64,000 bases of DNA, taken from the NCBI RefSeq assembly GCF_000317475.1, contig NC_019729.1:944501-1008500 (forward strand), read 5' to 3'. The position numbers and the translations under genes were made by a program. The notes beneath the pieces are model-generated. The model was given only the letters and a program-made list of their open reading frames with translations, was not told the origin of the DNA and did not search any database. This DNA is from Oscillatoria nigro-viridis PCC 7112. GTDB lineage: Bacteria > Cyanobacteriota > Cyanobacteriia > Cyanobacteriales > Microcoleaceae. Each line of letters opens with the position of its first letter. Position 1 is the stretch's first letter. Below, piece after piece: positions 52,400 through 60,865 of this stretch.

Positions 52400-52522
52400 A
52401 TGAAAGTTTATGCGATCGAGTTTCGTGAAAAAATAGTCAAACCATCTCAACAAGGTTATACATAAAATTAGGAAAGTAGCCCAACATTTTGGCGTAAGTA
52501 AAGCCTGTGTCCAAAAAATTGG
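52400..52522 (+). pseudogene. Remnant of a second IS630 transposase
   Basis: ATGAAAGTTTATGCGATCGAG... encodes MKVYAIEFREKIVKPSQQGYT, then a TAA stop and a one-base shift, then RKVAQHFGVSKACVQKI in another frame. It is homologous to the first 40 residues of the transposase at 51250. Only the N-terminal part survives, directly beside the 3' end of the CRISPR effector operon. Confidence 0.8.
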
Positions 52523-52626
52523 AAGTGCGATCGCTATTATGGTAAAGCGAATTAATCCACATATTTGACTCTTTTAATACTCCCATTTTTCTTGAAATTA
52601 GTAATCTTTATTTACAATATTTTAAT

Positions 52627-54717
52627 TCATTTTGGTCGTTGCCAAGCCGCAGAATTGCCACCTCCTGAAGATGGTGAAGAGCCTGGATAGTTCTTTTTTT
52701 TGTCATCTTTCATCACTTGAGAGGGAGTTGGTAAAACAGGACGATTTTTATATTCGTTAGCCTTACCATTTTTTCCTAAATTGCCAATACAAGGTTGTTG
52801 CTTACGCTCAATTTCCATATATCTGCTTGAATTTTCTACAACACCAGTCCAACACATTATTGTCAAAAGGCTTTTGATGCGTGGCACATCCTTTAAAGAC
52901 TTATATTGTGCCTCAGTATGTTTGAGAACATAATCCTCAAACTTCTGTAAACAATATTTTTTGATTTCCTTAGTATCAACTTGAAAATTATCACCTGTTT
53001 CCCAGCCACACTCTTGGAACAAATGAGTATAACGATGGTGACGGATACTTAATGAAAGTTGGGATATAATCTGGATTGCTCCCATTCCCAGAGGTTTGCC
53101 CATGCCTAGGGATAAGCGATAATTTTTATCAGCAGCCAGCTCTAGCACCCATAACAAAGCACCTAATTCTACTTTGCTTAAATTCTCAAAACAGATAGTG
53201 AATTCAAAAGATACATCTTTTTTGATTGGTTTTATATCTGTGTATTGAGAGCGTTTTTCTTCAATTTTATTTGTGTTACTTTCTTCAATCTGACTTTGTT
53301 CAACACTTCCCTTATGCCAATAAAGCTTGTGACCTCGAATGACTGTTTCGTTATTCGGCTGATTTTCATAGTGCTTTAGTTCACTTTCAATAGCACTATT
53401 CTGCACCAAATATTGCTGAAATGTAGTAGGGTTTGGACTAGCTAATATCTTAGGTGTCATTGACTGGGTAATATCACCTTTAAGCCAAATGTCCTCAGCA
53501 CTAGATTTTTGACACTTAGCATCACTAATAAATACTCGTCCAGCTTGTGTCTGGTTTTCTTTTTGTTTGGTATCCCTAACAAACCCAAAGATAGCCTCCG
53601 TTATATCAAGAGTTGGAGAATTGTACGGATAATCGGGAAGAAACTTATAGTTAGGTGCGGGAATAAACTTTTTAATTGATTCCTTGTAAGGTAAGCGAAA
53701 CATCATTGTATGTCCGAAAAATACAAGCTTGCCTTCCTCTATTAGATAGAAAACAGGGTGCATATGTTTTAAAACACCATCTTTACCTAGTAAATTTTTC
53801 TGCTCTTTAGTTAGCTGCTCTTGATAATCCTGAATCATTGAGTCTGGATGATCGGGAATTGAGATTAGTGTGGCTTTATCATCTGGTAAACCAATTACAC
53901 ACTCCATTTTTTTCTTTCCTGGCATTCCACCTGTTTCTACCAAGACCCCTTGAGAGCGAGAGCTAGATCCAGATGGTGGAATGGCTTTAGCATAGTACAG
54001 TTCAATAAATCCTCCTTTATGAGAATGCCAGGTCATTGGCTTAACATCAACAGTTACCCTACGAGCGTGTTTGATGTCATGCCAAGGATGTTTCACTAAA
54101 TTTTTAATTTGTGATATGTCTATTTTGGCAAAAGATGCTCCTTCAACAAGATTCTTTGCTGGTTGAATTGCCCAGCCAGAACCTTGTTGAGTTTTAATCA
54201 AATAACCAGCTTGCATTAGAAAAGAATAGTGGTGTTCTCCCTCTTCTTGGAGTAGGCGATCGCGGTAAAATTCACCTAAAGATGTAGTGTCAGCAAACGC
54301 TCGATAAATTAACTGTTTATCAGCAACTTTGTCAATTTTGCTATAGCTGATAATTTCTACTAGGGTTCGTAACATACCGCGCAGACTGCTACCTGGTATA
54401 GTTGGATATTTATTAGCAGGATTCTCGAAAAAGTGAGCCAATATTTTACGCTTTTGATTTGTTTCCTCACCTATTAAATCTTCATCTAATTTACCGCCAA
54501 ACTTAGCAAATTCAGTGGAGGACATACCACAGCGAATGTACAACGGTGATGAAGTAGTCAAGGTACATTTGATTTTGCCAGTATGACGGTTGTCATGGTA
54601 GCAGTTATGTGTTGGTATTGGCTCTGCTGGGACTATTTCTTCAGGGAGTTCGACAAAGTTATAAGGTGCAACAGCACGGCGATTATCTGGTACATTCTCT
54701 AAATGTTTTAGATTCAT
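52627..54717 (-). CDS. Type III-D CRISPR RAMP protein, TIGR03986 family (Cas7 with insertion)
   Basis: 696 residues. The N-terminal RAMP part has the ligand loop CTLTTSSPLYIRCG...YPTIPGSSLRGMLRTLVEIIS (the P-G-S-S-L-R-G turn near 108-114), the Cas7 signature that contacts crRNA. A long middle section with GRVFISDA (about 395) interrupts the fold, and the C-terminal part (LWVLELAADKNYRLSLGMGKPLGMGAIQI near 540-568) completes it. The tail is Gly/Ser-rich and disordered. This matches the Cas7-insertion subunit of the Synechocystis III-Dv complex. Last gene of the operon; overlaps csx19 by four bases. Confidence 0.88.
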   Translation of the reverse strand: MNLKHLENVPDNRRAVAPYNFVELPEEIVPAEPIPTHNCYHDNRHTGKIKCTLTTSSPLYIRCGMSSTEFAKFGGKLDEDLIGEETNQKRKILAHFFENPANKYPTIPGSSLRGMLRTLVEIISYSKIDKVADKQLIYRAFADTTSLGEFYRDRLLQEEGEHHYSFLMQAGYLIKTQQGSGWAIQPAKNLVEGASFAKIDISQIKNLVKHPWHDIKHARRVTVDVKPMTWHSHKGGFIELYYAKAIPPSGSSSRSQGVLVETGGMPGKKKMECVIGLPDDKATLISIPDHPDSMIQDYQEQLTKEQKNLLGKDGVLKHMHPVFYLIEEGKLVFFGHTMMFRLPYKESIKKFIPAPNYKFLPDYPYNSPTLDITEAIFGFVRDTKQKENQTQAGRVFISDAKCQKSSAEDIWLKGDITQSMTPKILASPNPTTFQQYLVQNSAIESELKHYENQPNNETVIRGHKLYWHKGSVEQSQIEESNTNKIEEKRSQYTDIKPIKKDVSFEFTICFENLSKVELGALLWVLELAADKNYRLSLGMGKPLGMGAIQIISQLSLSIRHHRYTHLFQECGWETGDNFQVDTKEIKKYCLQKFEDYVLKHTEAQYKSLKDVPRIKSLLTIMCWTGVVENSSRYMEIERKQQPCIGNLGKNGKANEYKNRPVLPTPSQVMKDDKKKNYPGSSPSSGGGNSAAWQRPK

Positions 54718-55301
54718 GATTTAATCTCCTGTTTAGTAGTTAGATCCACAAGACGGCTGAGATATATACGAGCTAAACCCGTTTCTTCCTCATATTTGAT
54801 GTAGTGGTGTACGAGCAAACGCACTGGTTTAACTAAGCGATCGCCATTCAACTCGATATCAGCAAATGGTACAGCGTGTTTAAGTCCCTGAGAGCCATCC
54901 CAAAGTAGGGTAAAATTATTTCGCTTGATGCCATTTGTTCCCCAAAGAATCTGACTTTCGGGAATTTTATATTCATTTGGATTCCCGATGAAACGCCATT
55001 TAAACTTTGTCTCGCTAATCCGCCAAAGTAGAATTTCGCCATTTAGACCAAAGAGCCGACATTGTTGCAGTGTTAGTAAACGCAATTCAGGTAAATCAAC
55101 TTTAAAATCAGGCTTGTGAAATATCTTTTCAGCAGTTGTTAACTTTTCATTGTCAAACCTTCCCCAAATTATCCCATCTTCAGCATGAGCCAATAGGTAA
55201 GGTGTTTGTGCGGATACAGATGGTGCTTGAGATTTTAACCAACTGCGTAAGTCATCATCATCTTTAAAACTTATTATTGGCAGCTCTCTATCTTCACTCA
55301 T
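54714..55301 (-). CDS. csx19: Csx19 (TIGR03984 family, all1473-like) CRISPR protein
   Basis: 195 residues. ISFKDDDDLRSWLKSQA...YLLAHAEDGIIWGRFDN...RLLTLQQCRLFGLNGEILLWR and YIKYEEETGLARIYLSRLVDL fit the small Csx19 family that marks subtype III-D. In the III-Dv complex Csx19 is a structural subunit near Cas10. AGGAGG is present 8 bases before the ATG. Overlaps its downstream neighbour by ATGA and follows the double-Cas7 gene by 2 bases. Confidence 0.85.
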   Translation of the reverse strand: MSEDRELPIISFKDDDDLRSWLKSQAPSVSAQTPYLLAHAEDGIIWGRFDNEKLTTAEKIFHKPDFKVDLPELRLLTLQQCRLFGLNGEILLWRISETKFKWRFIGNPNEYKIPESQILWGTNGIKRNNFTLLWDGSQGLKHAVPFADIELNGDRLVKPVRLLVHHYIKYEEETGLARIYLSRLVDLTTKQEIKS

Positions 55302-55303
55302 AT

Positions 55304-56839
55304 TTACACCTCCTTACCTAATTCTTTTAACAAAGCCTTGACAAATTGTTCTAAGTCATATTTAACTAAAGTTTCTGACTGGCTTGAATGCAATATATTC
55401 TCAATTTGCAAATTCCCATTACTTTCTGTAATCTGCCATTGTTTCGGATTTTGTGGATGATGTCGGATTAAGTCTCCCTGGATTCCTTTCAAATGTCCTC
55501 GTCCGATGCTGCTTTCACCCCCCACAGGTAAATCACTCGTCCACAAATCTTTCAGTAAGAGTAACAACAATCCAATTTCATAATCTTTTGGATTCCGTAA
55601 CTCTAGCTCGATATAAACACGGGTTTCATCACCACCAAATATAGGTTTTTCGTCGAATAATGCGCCGTGATAAGCACCTCCTGTAAAACGATCGATCGCA
55701 ATTCTATTTTGTACTAATTCAGTTGCCTTTTCAATGACTTTCTCGTGAACGACTAAACGACTTGATTTGGCTTCCTTCCCTTCAACAAAACCAAATAAAT
55801 CTTTCACCAGTGTTGAGTTACCGCCCAATGTGTTAACAATACGCTCGGCTCGATGGCGCAATACTCCAGCTAAACTCGTACCGGATAATACTGGTAATGA
55901 GTCTGATTTATCTGGTCGATGAGATTTCAAGTGTACAACATCGGGAGCGCGTCCAGTTGAGTCTTGGCCGGAACGGATGAGGAGAGAACCAACTAATTGG
56001 AATTGAGCGTGGATGAGGAATCGATCGCGCTTATTTTCCTTATTCTCTAATGATAGTCCCAGAGCTGTAGCAATTGATGAATAAGTTTCGCGATCGGGTA
56101 ATAAACCTGTATGCCAATGTTCAAAATTTAACCACACTGTGCGATCGTTCTCATCTTCCAAATTAAAGTTCCAAACCTGCCACTCTTTTACATGACAGCG
56201 ACCAAAACCGCGCCGCTTTTTCATGCCGAGACAAATTTCGCCACTTTTTGAATCATTTTCACATTCAGAGACATTTGGATCTTTTTTAGGTTCTAATCCT
56301 TGGAGTGCGATCGCTAATGCTTTGAATATCTTTGCTTCATCTACTTTCTCTTCTATTAACAACTCAAAACTTAAAGGAAACTCTGTCCCAGCTTGCAACA
56401 ACTCCAAGTCATACTTAGCTTTATCCTCTGCGGTGCGAGTGATACTATTTATTTTTACTCCATCTCTGACTTCAACCTTGATGGCTTGATTGCTAATCGC
56501 ATCATCAATAATTAAAGGACTTTGATTACCGTCATCATCGCTCCGCATTCCTCCGAATAAGAGAGGTGCTAAATCCTCTGCTTGTTCGCTAGCTAAGTAT
56601 CCGCGTTCGCATTCGCGCAAATAGTTCCGCAAAGCACCAGCAATCGATGCACCCGTTAACAGGGCGCGATCGCTGATACTATCTCTAAGTAATGGTAAAT
56701 CAGTTGGACTTTCAGCATCCCCGCTTCCCAGACAAGTAGGAGTATCTAAAATTAAAGTCCCGCGGACAATAATGCGTTTAATAATATAACGCTGTTTCCG
56801 TGTCAATTCATTTTCCCTTAAAGAGATTTCCTCAGTCAT
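55304..56839 (-). CDS. Type III-D double Cas7 RAMP protein (Cas7-2x)
   Basis: 511 residues with two tandem Csm3/Cmr4-like Cas7 domains. Domain 1 (about 20-245) has TPTCLGSGDAESPTDLPLLRD...LTGASIAGALRNYL and KRRGFGRCHV. Domain 2 (about 268-480) has GSLLIRSGQDSTGRAPDVVHLKS...LPVLSGTSLAGVLRHRAERI and VGGESSIGRGHL. Both keep an acidic residue in the loop before the glycine-rich turn, the position that cuts target RNA in Csm3. Corresponds to Cas7-2x of III-Dv. Overlaps csx10 by four bases. Confidence 0.88.
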   Translation of the reverse strand: MTEEISLRENELTRKQRYIIKRIIVRGTLILDTPTCLGSGDAESPTDLPLLRDSISDRALLTGASIAGALRNYLRECERGYLASEQAEDLAPLLFGGMRSDDDGNQSPLIIDDAISNQAIKVEVRDGVKINSITRTAEDKAKYDLELLQAGTEFPLSFELLIEEKVDEAKIFKALAIALQGLEPKKDPNVSECENDSKSGEICLGMKKRRGFGRCHVKEWQVWNFNLEDENDRTVWLNFEHWHTGLLPDRETYSSIATALGLSLENKENKRDRFLIHAQFQLVGSLLIRSGQDSTGRAPDVVHLKSHRPDKSDSLPVLSGTSLAGVLRHRAERIVNTLGGNSTLVKDLFGFVEGKEAKSSRLVVHEKVIEKATELVQNRIAIDRFTGGAYHGALFDEKPIFGGDETRVYIELELRNPKDYEIGLLLLLLKDLWTSDLPVGGESSIGRGHLKGIQGDLIRHHPQNPKQWQITESNGNLQIENILHSSQSETLVKYDLEQFVKALLKELGKEV

Positions 56840-58467
56840 CTATCGCGCTCCTTTTTGGCTTTTTTAGCAACTGCCATAATTAAACGCAGTGTATACTCTT
56901 TAACCAGATCTGAATCAGGTTCAACTTTGCGAGTAACTCCAGCAATATTAACTTCTAATTCATGGGAATTGTTCAGCCATGAGCTAGATTTCATTGGGTC
57001 TATTAACCAATCTTTAATCTGCTGTTCGAGAGATTTCTTGCCCGAAACTTTTGTATTTCTATACTGTTCGCTGGCATTTGAAGTCAAGCTACTCAATAAC
57101 TCTATAATTGGCAGAAAGCTGGGAGGATTGGTCAATCCTTTTCGAGCAACAATTTCTAGGCGAGAAAGTTGGCTGTTGGTAATTTTGCCTTGTATCTTAA
57201 TATCGCTGACTTTATCTACAAGAAACTGCTCTAGCTTTTGGCGTAAAATATTTTCAGCCATTTGTCCAGCTAAGTCCTGATATTTTTCGTCTAATTGAAT
57301 ATTGTTTTTAATTGGCTCAGGAGGTCTAGCACAAAAATCTCGATATTCTCCCAACCAATTAACACAAACTCTACCAAAACCGTCTATGCAGCGATCGCCA
57401 ATCCCTTCTGTTTCTAAAGTCTTAATTTGTTCGGTGGTTAGTTGTGCATCAAACACAAAAACACTTCCTGCTGATAAAACTGGTACTTGAGGTAAAGGCA
57501 AACCCCATTTTTGATTAAATCCACCAACAACAGTGCTACTGATAAAGACATGGGTTGCTTCAGGTAACTGCACTGGTAACTTATCTTCAATCGCTTGCTT
57601 GACCAAACAGGGCTCGACTGAGAATTGTCCGCAGCCATCGCGGAGAATTGTGTCGCTAAGAAGGGTGATTTTTAGTTTTCGACGATTAACTCGTTGTTCG
57701 GGGCTAATATCTACTTCATGCCAATCCTCAATATTTTGACACTTAACTGCATGAATTTTTGCGTGTCCGTAGCCAGCACTTCGAGAGCCACCCAACCATA
57801 TATCTGTTGGTTTTAGTAGATAATGAATAGTTTTTGCCTCATCATTTTCACACAATATAACGGCTTGAAAAGTTTGTTTAACTTCTAAAGCTTCATAACG
57901 GAAAATTGCACCTTCTCCCTCTTGAATAACTCGATCTGTCACTGGATCGCGTTTTGTTGGTGACGAACGTCCTTTAGTGCGATCGCGCAAGTTGTGAATA
58001 TTAATCCGTCGCTTCTCTCTATATAAAACAACTTGTCTTTCGTTAACAGTGCAAAATCTTTCACTTAAGCTTTTCAGAGACATCTGTTGTTCGGGTACAT
58101 ATTGACTCAAATCCCGAACATTTAAATTTGTTGTTTCTTTTGGTGTAGGCAATTCCTCATCCTTGTCTCGATACCAAGCAAGAGGAATGGGTAAAGTTCG
58201 TTTTTGTTGTCTGTTACAGAATAGGTAAGCGTTTAAGTAACGGGTATTGCCATCAAAAAATAAACATTTCACCTGTCTATCGAGATTCGCATCCGATAAA
58301 ATATCTTCACCTAATTCTGCGGGATGCTTGAGGTAACGACCTATCAAAGCACCTCGGATCGCGCTCCCAGGAATATAAGAATAAGACACATGACTGTTCG
58401 GATCTTTCTGAAATGAAGTGACTAAAACTGGCTGCTGCGTTTCTAAAATAAAAGTAATCGCTTTCAT
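56836..58467 (-). CDS. csx10: Csx10 (Cas5-like), with helical C-terminal extension
   Basis: 543 residues. The RAMP part (1-365) shows FILETQQPVLVTSFQ...YIPGSAIRGALIGRYL, LGGSRSAGYGHAKI (glycine-rich loop near 229-242) and GDRCIDGFGRVCVNW. It is the Cas5-type crRNA 5'-handle binder specific to subtype III-D (TIGR02674). The last about 170 residues (after REYRDFCARPPEP) are predicted helical and end with a basic tail (AKKAKKERDR). No separate small subunit is encoded in the operon, so this extension is the best candidate for a fused Cas11. Good AGGAGG site. Confidence 0.85.
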   Translation of the reverse strand: MKAITFILETQQPVLVTSFQKDPNSHVSYSYIPGSAIRGALIGRYLKHPAELGEDILSDANLDRQVKCLFFDGNTRYLNAYLFCNRQQKRTLPIPLAWYRDKDEELPTPKETTNLNVRDLSQYVPEQQMSLKSLSERFCTVNERQVVLYREKRRINIHNLRDRTKGRSSPTKRDPVTDRVIQEGEGAIFRYEALEVKQTFQAVILCENDEAKTIHYLLKPTDIWLGGSRSAGYGHAKIHAVKCQNIEDWHEVDISPEQRVNRRKLKITLLSDTILRDGCGQFSVEPCLVKQAIEDKLPVQLPEATHVFISSTVVGGFNQKWGLPLPQVPVLSAGSVFVFDAQLTTEQIKTLETEGIGDRCIDGFGRVCVNWLGEYRDFCARPPEPIKNNIQLDEKYQDLAGQMAENILRQKLEQFLVDKVSDIKIQGKITNSQLSRLEIVARKGLTNPPSFLPIIELLSSLTSNASEQYRNTKVSGKKSLEQQIKDWLIDPMKSSSWLNNSHELEVNIAGVTRKVEPDSDLVKEYTLRLIMAVAKKAKKERDR

Positions 58468-58479
58468 CGATCTACCTCC

Positions 58480-59175
58480 TCAATTGTTTGTTGTAAAGCG
58501 ATGGATAAAATCTTGAGTAATATCTTGACCACTGGCATCACATAAACTACATTGGACGTGGCCTCGCCCTCGGTTACGCCCACTACCAACGTGCCGAAGT
58601 GCTAAAACGCAAACTGCTAAAAGAGCTTTCATATCTGGTGTTGGTTCTTCATCAAAAAACAGGAAAGCCGTAAAACGGGATGGGGTTTTGGGGCGATCGC
58701 GCATTACCACGCGAGCAGATCGCAAGCTACCTTTATCTGCTGTGCCATTATCAGGATTAATTGCGGTTTGGCGGCGAATTGTTGTCAGGGAATGCAATAT
58801 ATCTGTTGGTGTTAAACGCGGTTTATCTTCTTCTCGCTCCTTCTCTATTTGATTTCCCACGGCTTCCCGTAACTGTTGTGGCAAACAAGCATCGCCAACG
58901 CGAACCATTGATGCTGTTTCTAGAGTGCTTCCCGAAACACCAAATAATTGATTTCTAATCTTTTTCCAATGTCGAAATTTCTCGCCTTTGAGCAAGACAA
59001 TTAAATTATCGCACTCCTCACTCAATAAGCCTTTTAAAGTACGCCCTCGAAGATAAGGAAATCCGAAAGAATCATGTTCTACTTCTTGGTCAACTAAACC
59101 CGCAACACCGTCACCTCGACCAAAGGTTGTATCGCTCAAAAGTTTAATCTGTACTTGCAATTCATAGCTGCTCAT
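58480..59175 (-). CDS. Cas7-like RAMP protein, type III-D
   Basis: 231 residues from the ATG at 59175; AGGGTGA lies 6 bases upstream, better placed than for the alternative GTG at 59184. Single Csm3-type Cas7: DTTFGRGDGVAGLVDQEVEHDSFGFPYLRGRTLKGLLSEE, with acidic residues placed like the catalytic Asp of Csm3 and the R-G-R-T-L-K-G turn, and HVGSGRNRGRGHVQC near 205-220. In III-Dv the equivalent domain is the N-terminal part of the Cas7-5-11 fusion; here it is separate and directly upstream of csx10. Confidence 0.85.
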   Translation of the reverse strand: MSSYELQVQIKLLSDTTFGRGDGVAGLVDQEVEHDSFGFPYLRGRTLKGLLSEECDNLIVLLKGEKFRHWKKIRNQLFGVSGSTLETASMVRVGDACLPQQLREAVGNQIEKEREEDKPRLTPTDILHSLTTIRRQTAINPDNGTADKGSLRSARVVMRDRPKTPSRFTAFLFFDEEPTPDMKALLAVCVLALRHVGSGRNRGRGHVQCSLCDASGQDITQDFIHRFTTNN

Positions 59176-60865
59176 TGTTGTCACCCTTTAAGCCCATGTA
59201 AAAATCCATTGCTTCGATCGCATCAAAATAACCGCAATAATACTTTTCATTTTGTTCGGCCCAACCTTCCTGCTGTAAGTTATCAATTTGTGGAAAAGGT
59301 GGCAGTTGTTTGATACCGTAAGTAGTCATAAACTGTTTCGTGTTGTCAGCACCTTGGCGGAGAACTTCGCGCAAGGCAATTATTTTATTGCGACCGTCTT
59401 TCCATTTTTCATTACCTTCTACATCATCGAAGTAGCCATTAAAATGTTGAACTGCGCTAATAAAATTCGCCCAAGTGCGCCATTGGTTATCGTCGCTGTC
59501 ATGCTCTTTTAGCCGTATGGGTCGCATCATCATGTTTCCTGATGGAACCTCATATTCCCGCTGCCGAATTTCGCCTATACTACCAATTAAACCGCTCGCA
59601 GCAAAATGCCAATCTAGAGTCGAACAATAATATTCCTTATCTTTATACAATCGTTTTCTTTCTTCAGAAATCAGTTTTTTCGCTGCTCCGTATAATTCCT
59701 CAACTATTTGGTAAGCTCTAGCAAATGGATAGTGAGTTTTGATAACACAAATACCAGCACGGGCTGTTAAGTTAAGTGGTTGATATTCTATATCTTTTTG
59801 TTCTTCAAATTCCTTCAGATAAATTGCAGCCAACTCAAGTCCTATCCTTCCCTCACAAACAAAGATGACATCATCGCCACCATAAACTAAAGGACGGAAC
59901 GGCAAATAGTATTTACCATTTTTGGCTATTTTGAGCGAAAATCGACCCAAACAGCCTACTAATTCTCCGTTTTCAATTGAGTTATGAACTATCTCTAGCA
60001 CTTTTCTCAAAGCGTTTATTCCAGCATCCTCAACGCTGTAAGAAAGTTTACGCATTTCAATAATTGCTTCTTCGTCCGATTTTCCTTCACCGCACTTTTG
60101 AAAACGATTTCCCATGCCATTACCATCTGCATGAACGATCGCAACATAACTTGATTCACCTTCAGAACGACCTAAATAGTCTGTGCGATAAGGAAAATCA
60201 TAAATGTCTGAGTTAAAAGTGCCTCCAAATTTTTCTATTAGTCTTTGATTGGCTTTAGGAACTGCTTTGAGTTTAGCTTCAGTTTCTCTAGAAATTAGAT
60301 AAATATCCTCCTCATCTGCATCAATATATTTCTCGCTGGTATTGACTGCGGGAAGTTGAGTTGACCGACAAGCTGCTGTTACTCCTAAACCTAATAAAGG
60401 TACAGAAGCAACTCGCTCTCGTTTCTTTTTAGGTAAGTCTTTTTCCAAAAGCTGGTTTAACGTCTTTTTAAACTCTCCCTTCCTAAATTCAAATTCTTTA
60501 TTATGAGCAACGACAATATTTAAACCGGGTGCATCTTGCAAAACTCCTTTGGTCAAAATTTGAGTAAAGCGTTTAGCATATTCAAAACTCGTAAAAAGTA
60601 AAACTGTATTGCCACCTCCTGCATAAACCATCTCAGCCGCTACATCCTCATTACCGATATGGATTTCATGTAATGAATTACGTTTAGGAATATGAACTTT
60701 TTGATTAAGTTCTTTTGCTAAATCCAGCAAAGCTTTTTCAGCCCATTCTTTAGTAGCTTGAGATACTAAGTAGGATGCTCCAATATTTTCGCGCAGACGG
60801 TTACTGCTGAAAACATAGTCTTGAATTCCTGTTGTATCGATTACAGTGACAGTTAGTTTACTCAT
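59162..60865 (-). CDS. cas10: Cas10, HD-less, with intact GGDD palm motif
   Basis: 567 residues. It starts directly with a palm-like domain (KLTVTVIDTTGIQDYVF; VYAGGGNTVLLF near 79-90), so the N-terminal HD nuclease is absent, as usual for III-D. Palm 2 has IVHADGNGMGNRF near 245 (metal-binding Asp) and YGGDDVIFVC with GGDD at 329-332, the cyclic oligoadenylate synthase motif. The C-terminal helical domain follows. The intact GGDD plus a CARF effector in the same operon predicts cOA signalling on target RNA binding. Confidence 0.9.
   Translation of the reverse strand: MSKLTVTVIDTTGIQDYVFSSNRLRENIGASYLVSQATKEWAEKALLDLAKELNQKVHIPKRNSLHEIHIGNEDVAAEMVYAGGGNTVLLFTSFEYAKRFTQILTKGVLQDAPGLNIVVAHNKEFEFRKGEFKKTLNQLLEKDLPKKKRERVASVPLLGLGVTAACRSTQLPAVNTSEKYIDADEEDIYLISRETEAKLKAVPKANQRLIEKFGGTFNSDIYDFPYRTDYLGRSEGESSYVAIVHADGNGMGNRFQKCGEGKSDEEAIIEMRKLSYSVEDAGINALRKVLEIVHNSIENGELVGCLGRFSLKIAKNGKYYLPFRPLVYGGDDVIFVCEGRIGLELAAIYLKEFEEQKDIEYQPLNLTARAGICVIKTHYPFARAYQIVEELYGAAKKLISEERKRLYKDKEYYCSTLDWHFAASGLIGSIGEIRQREYEVPSGNMMMRPIRLKEHDSDDNQWRTWANFISAVQHFNGYFDDVEGNEKWKDGRNKIIALREVLRQGADNTKQFMTTYGIKQLPPFPQIDNLQQEGWAEQNEKYYCGYFDAIEAMDFYMGLKGDNNEQL

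Noticed and set aside
52627..54717. Type III-A/III-B classification of the CRISPR operon
   Set aside because: Csx10 and Csx19 are present, Cas10 lacks HD, and there is no Csm4/Csm5 or Cmr1/Cmr3/Cmr6 pattern; III-D fits better.
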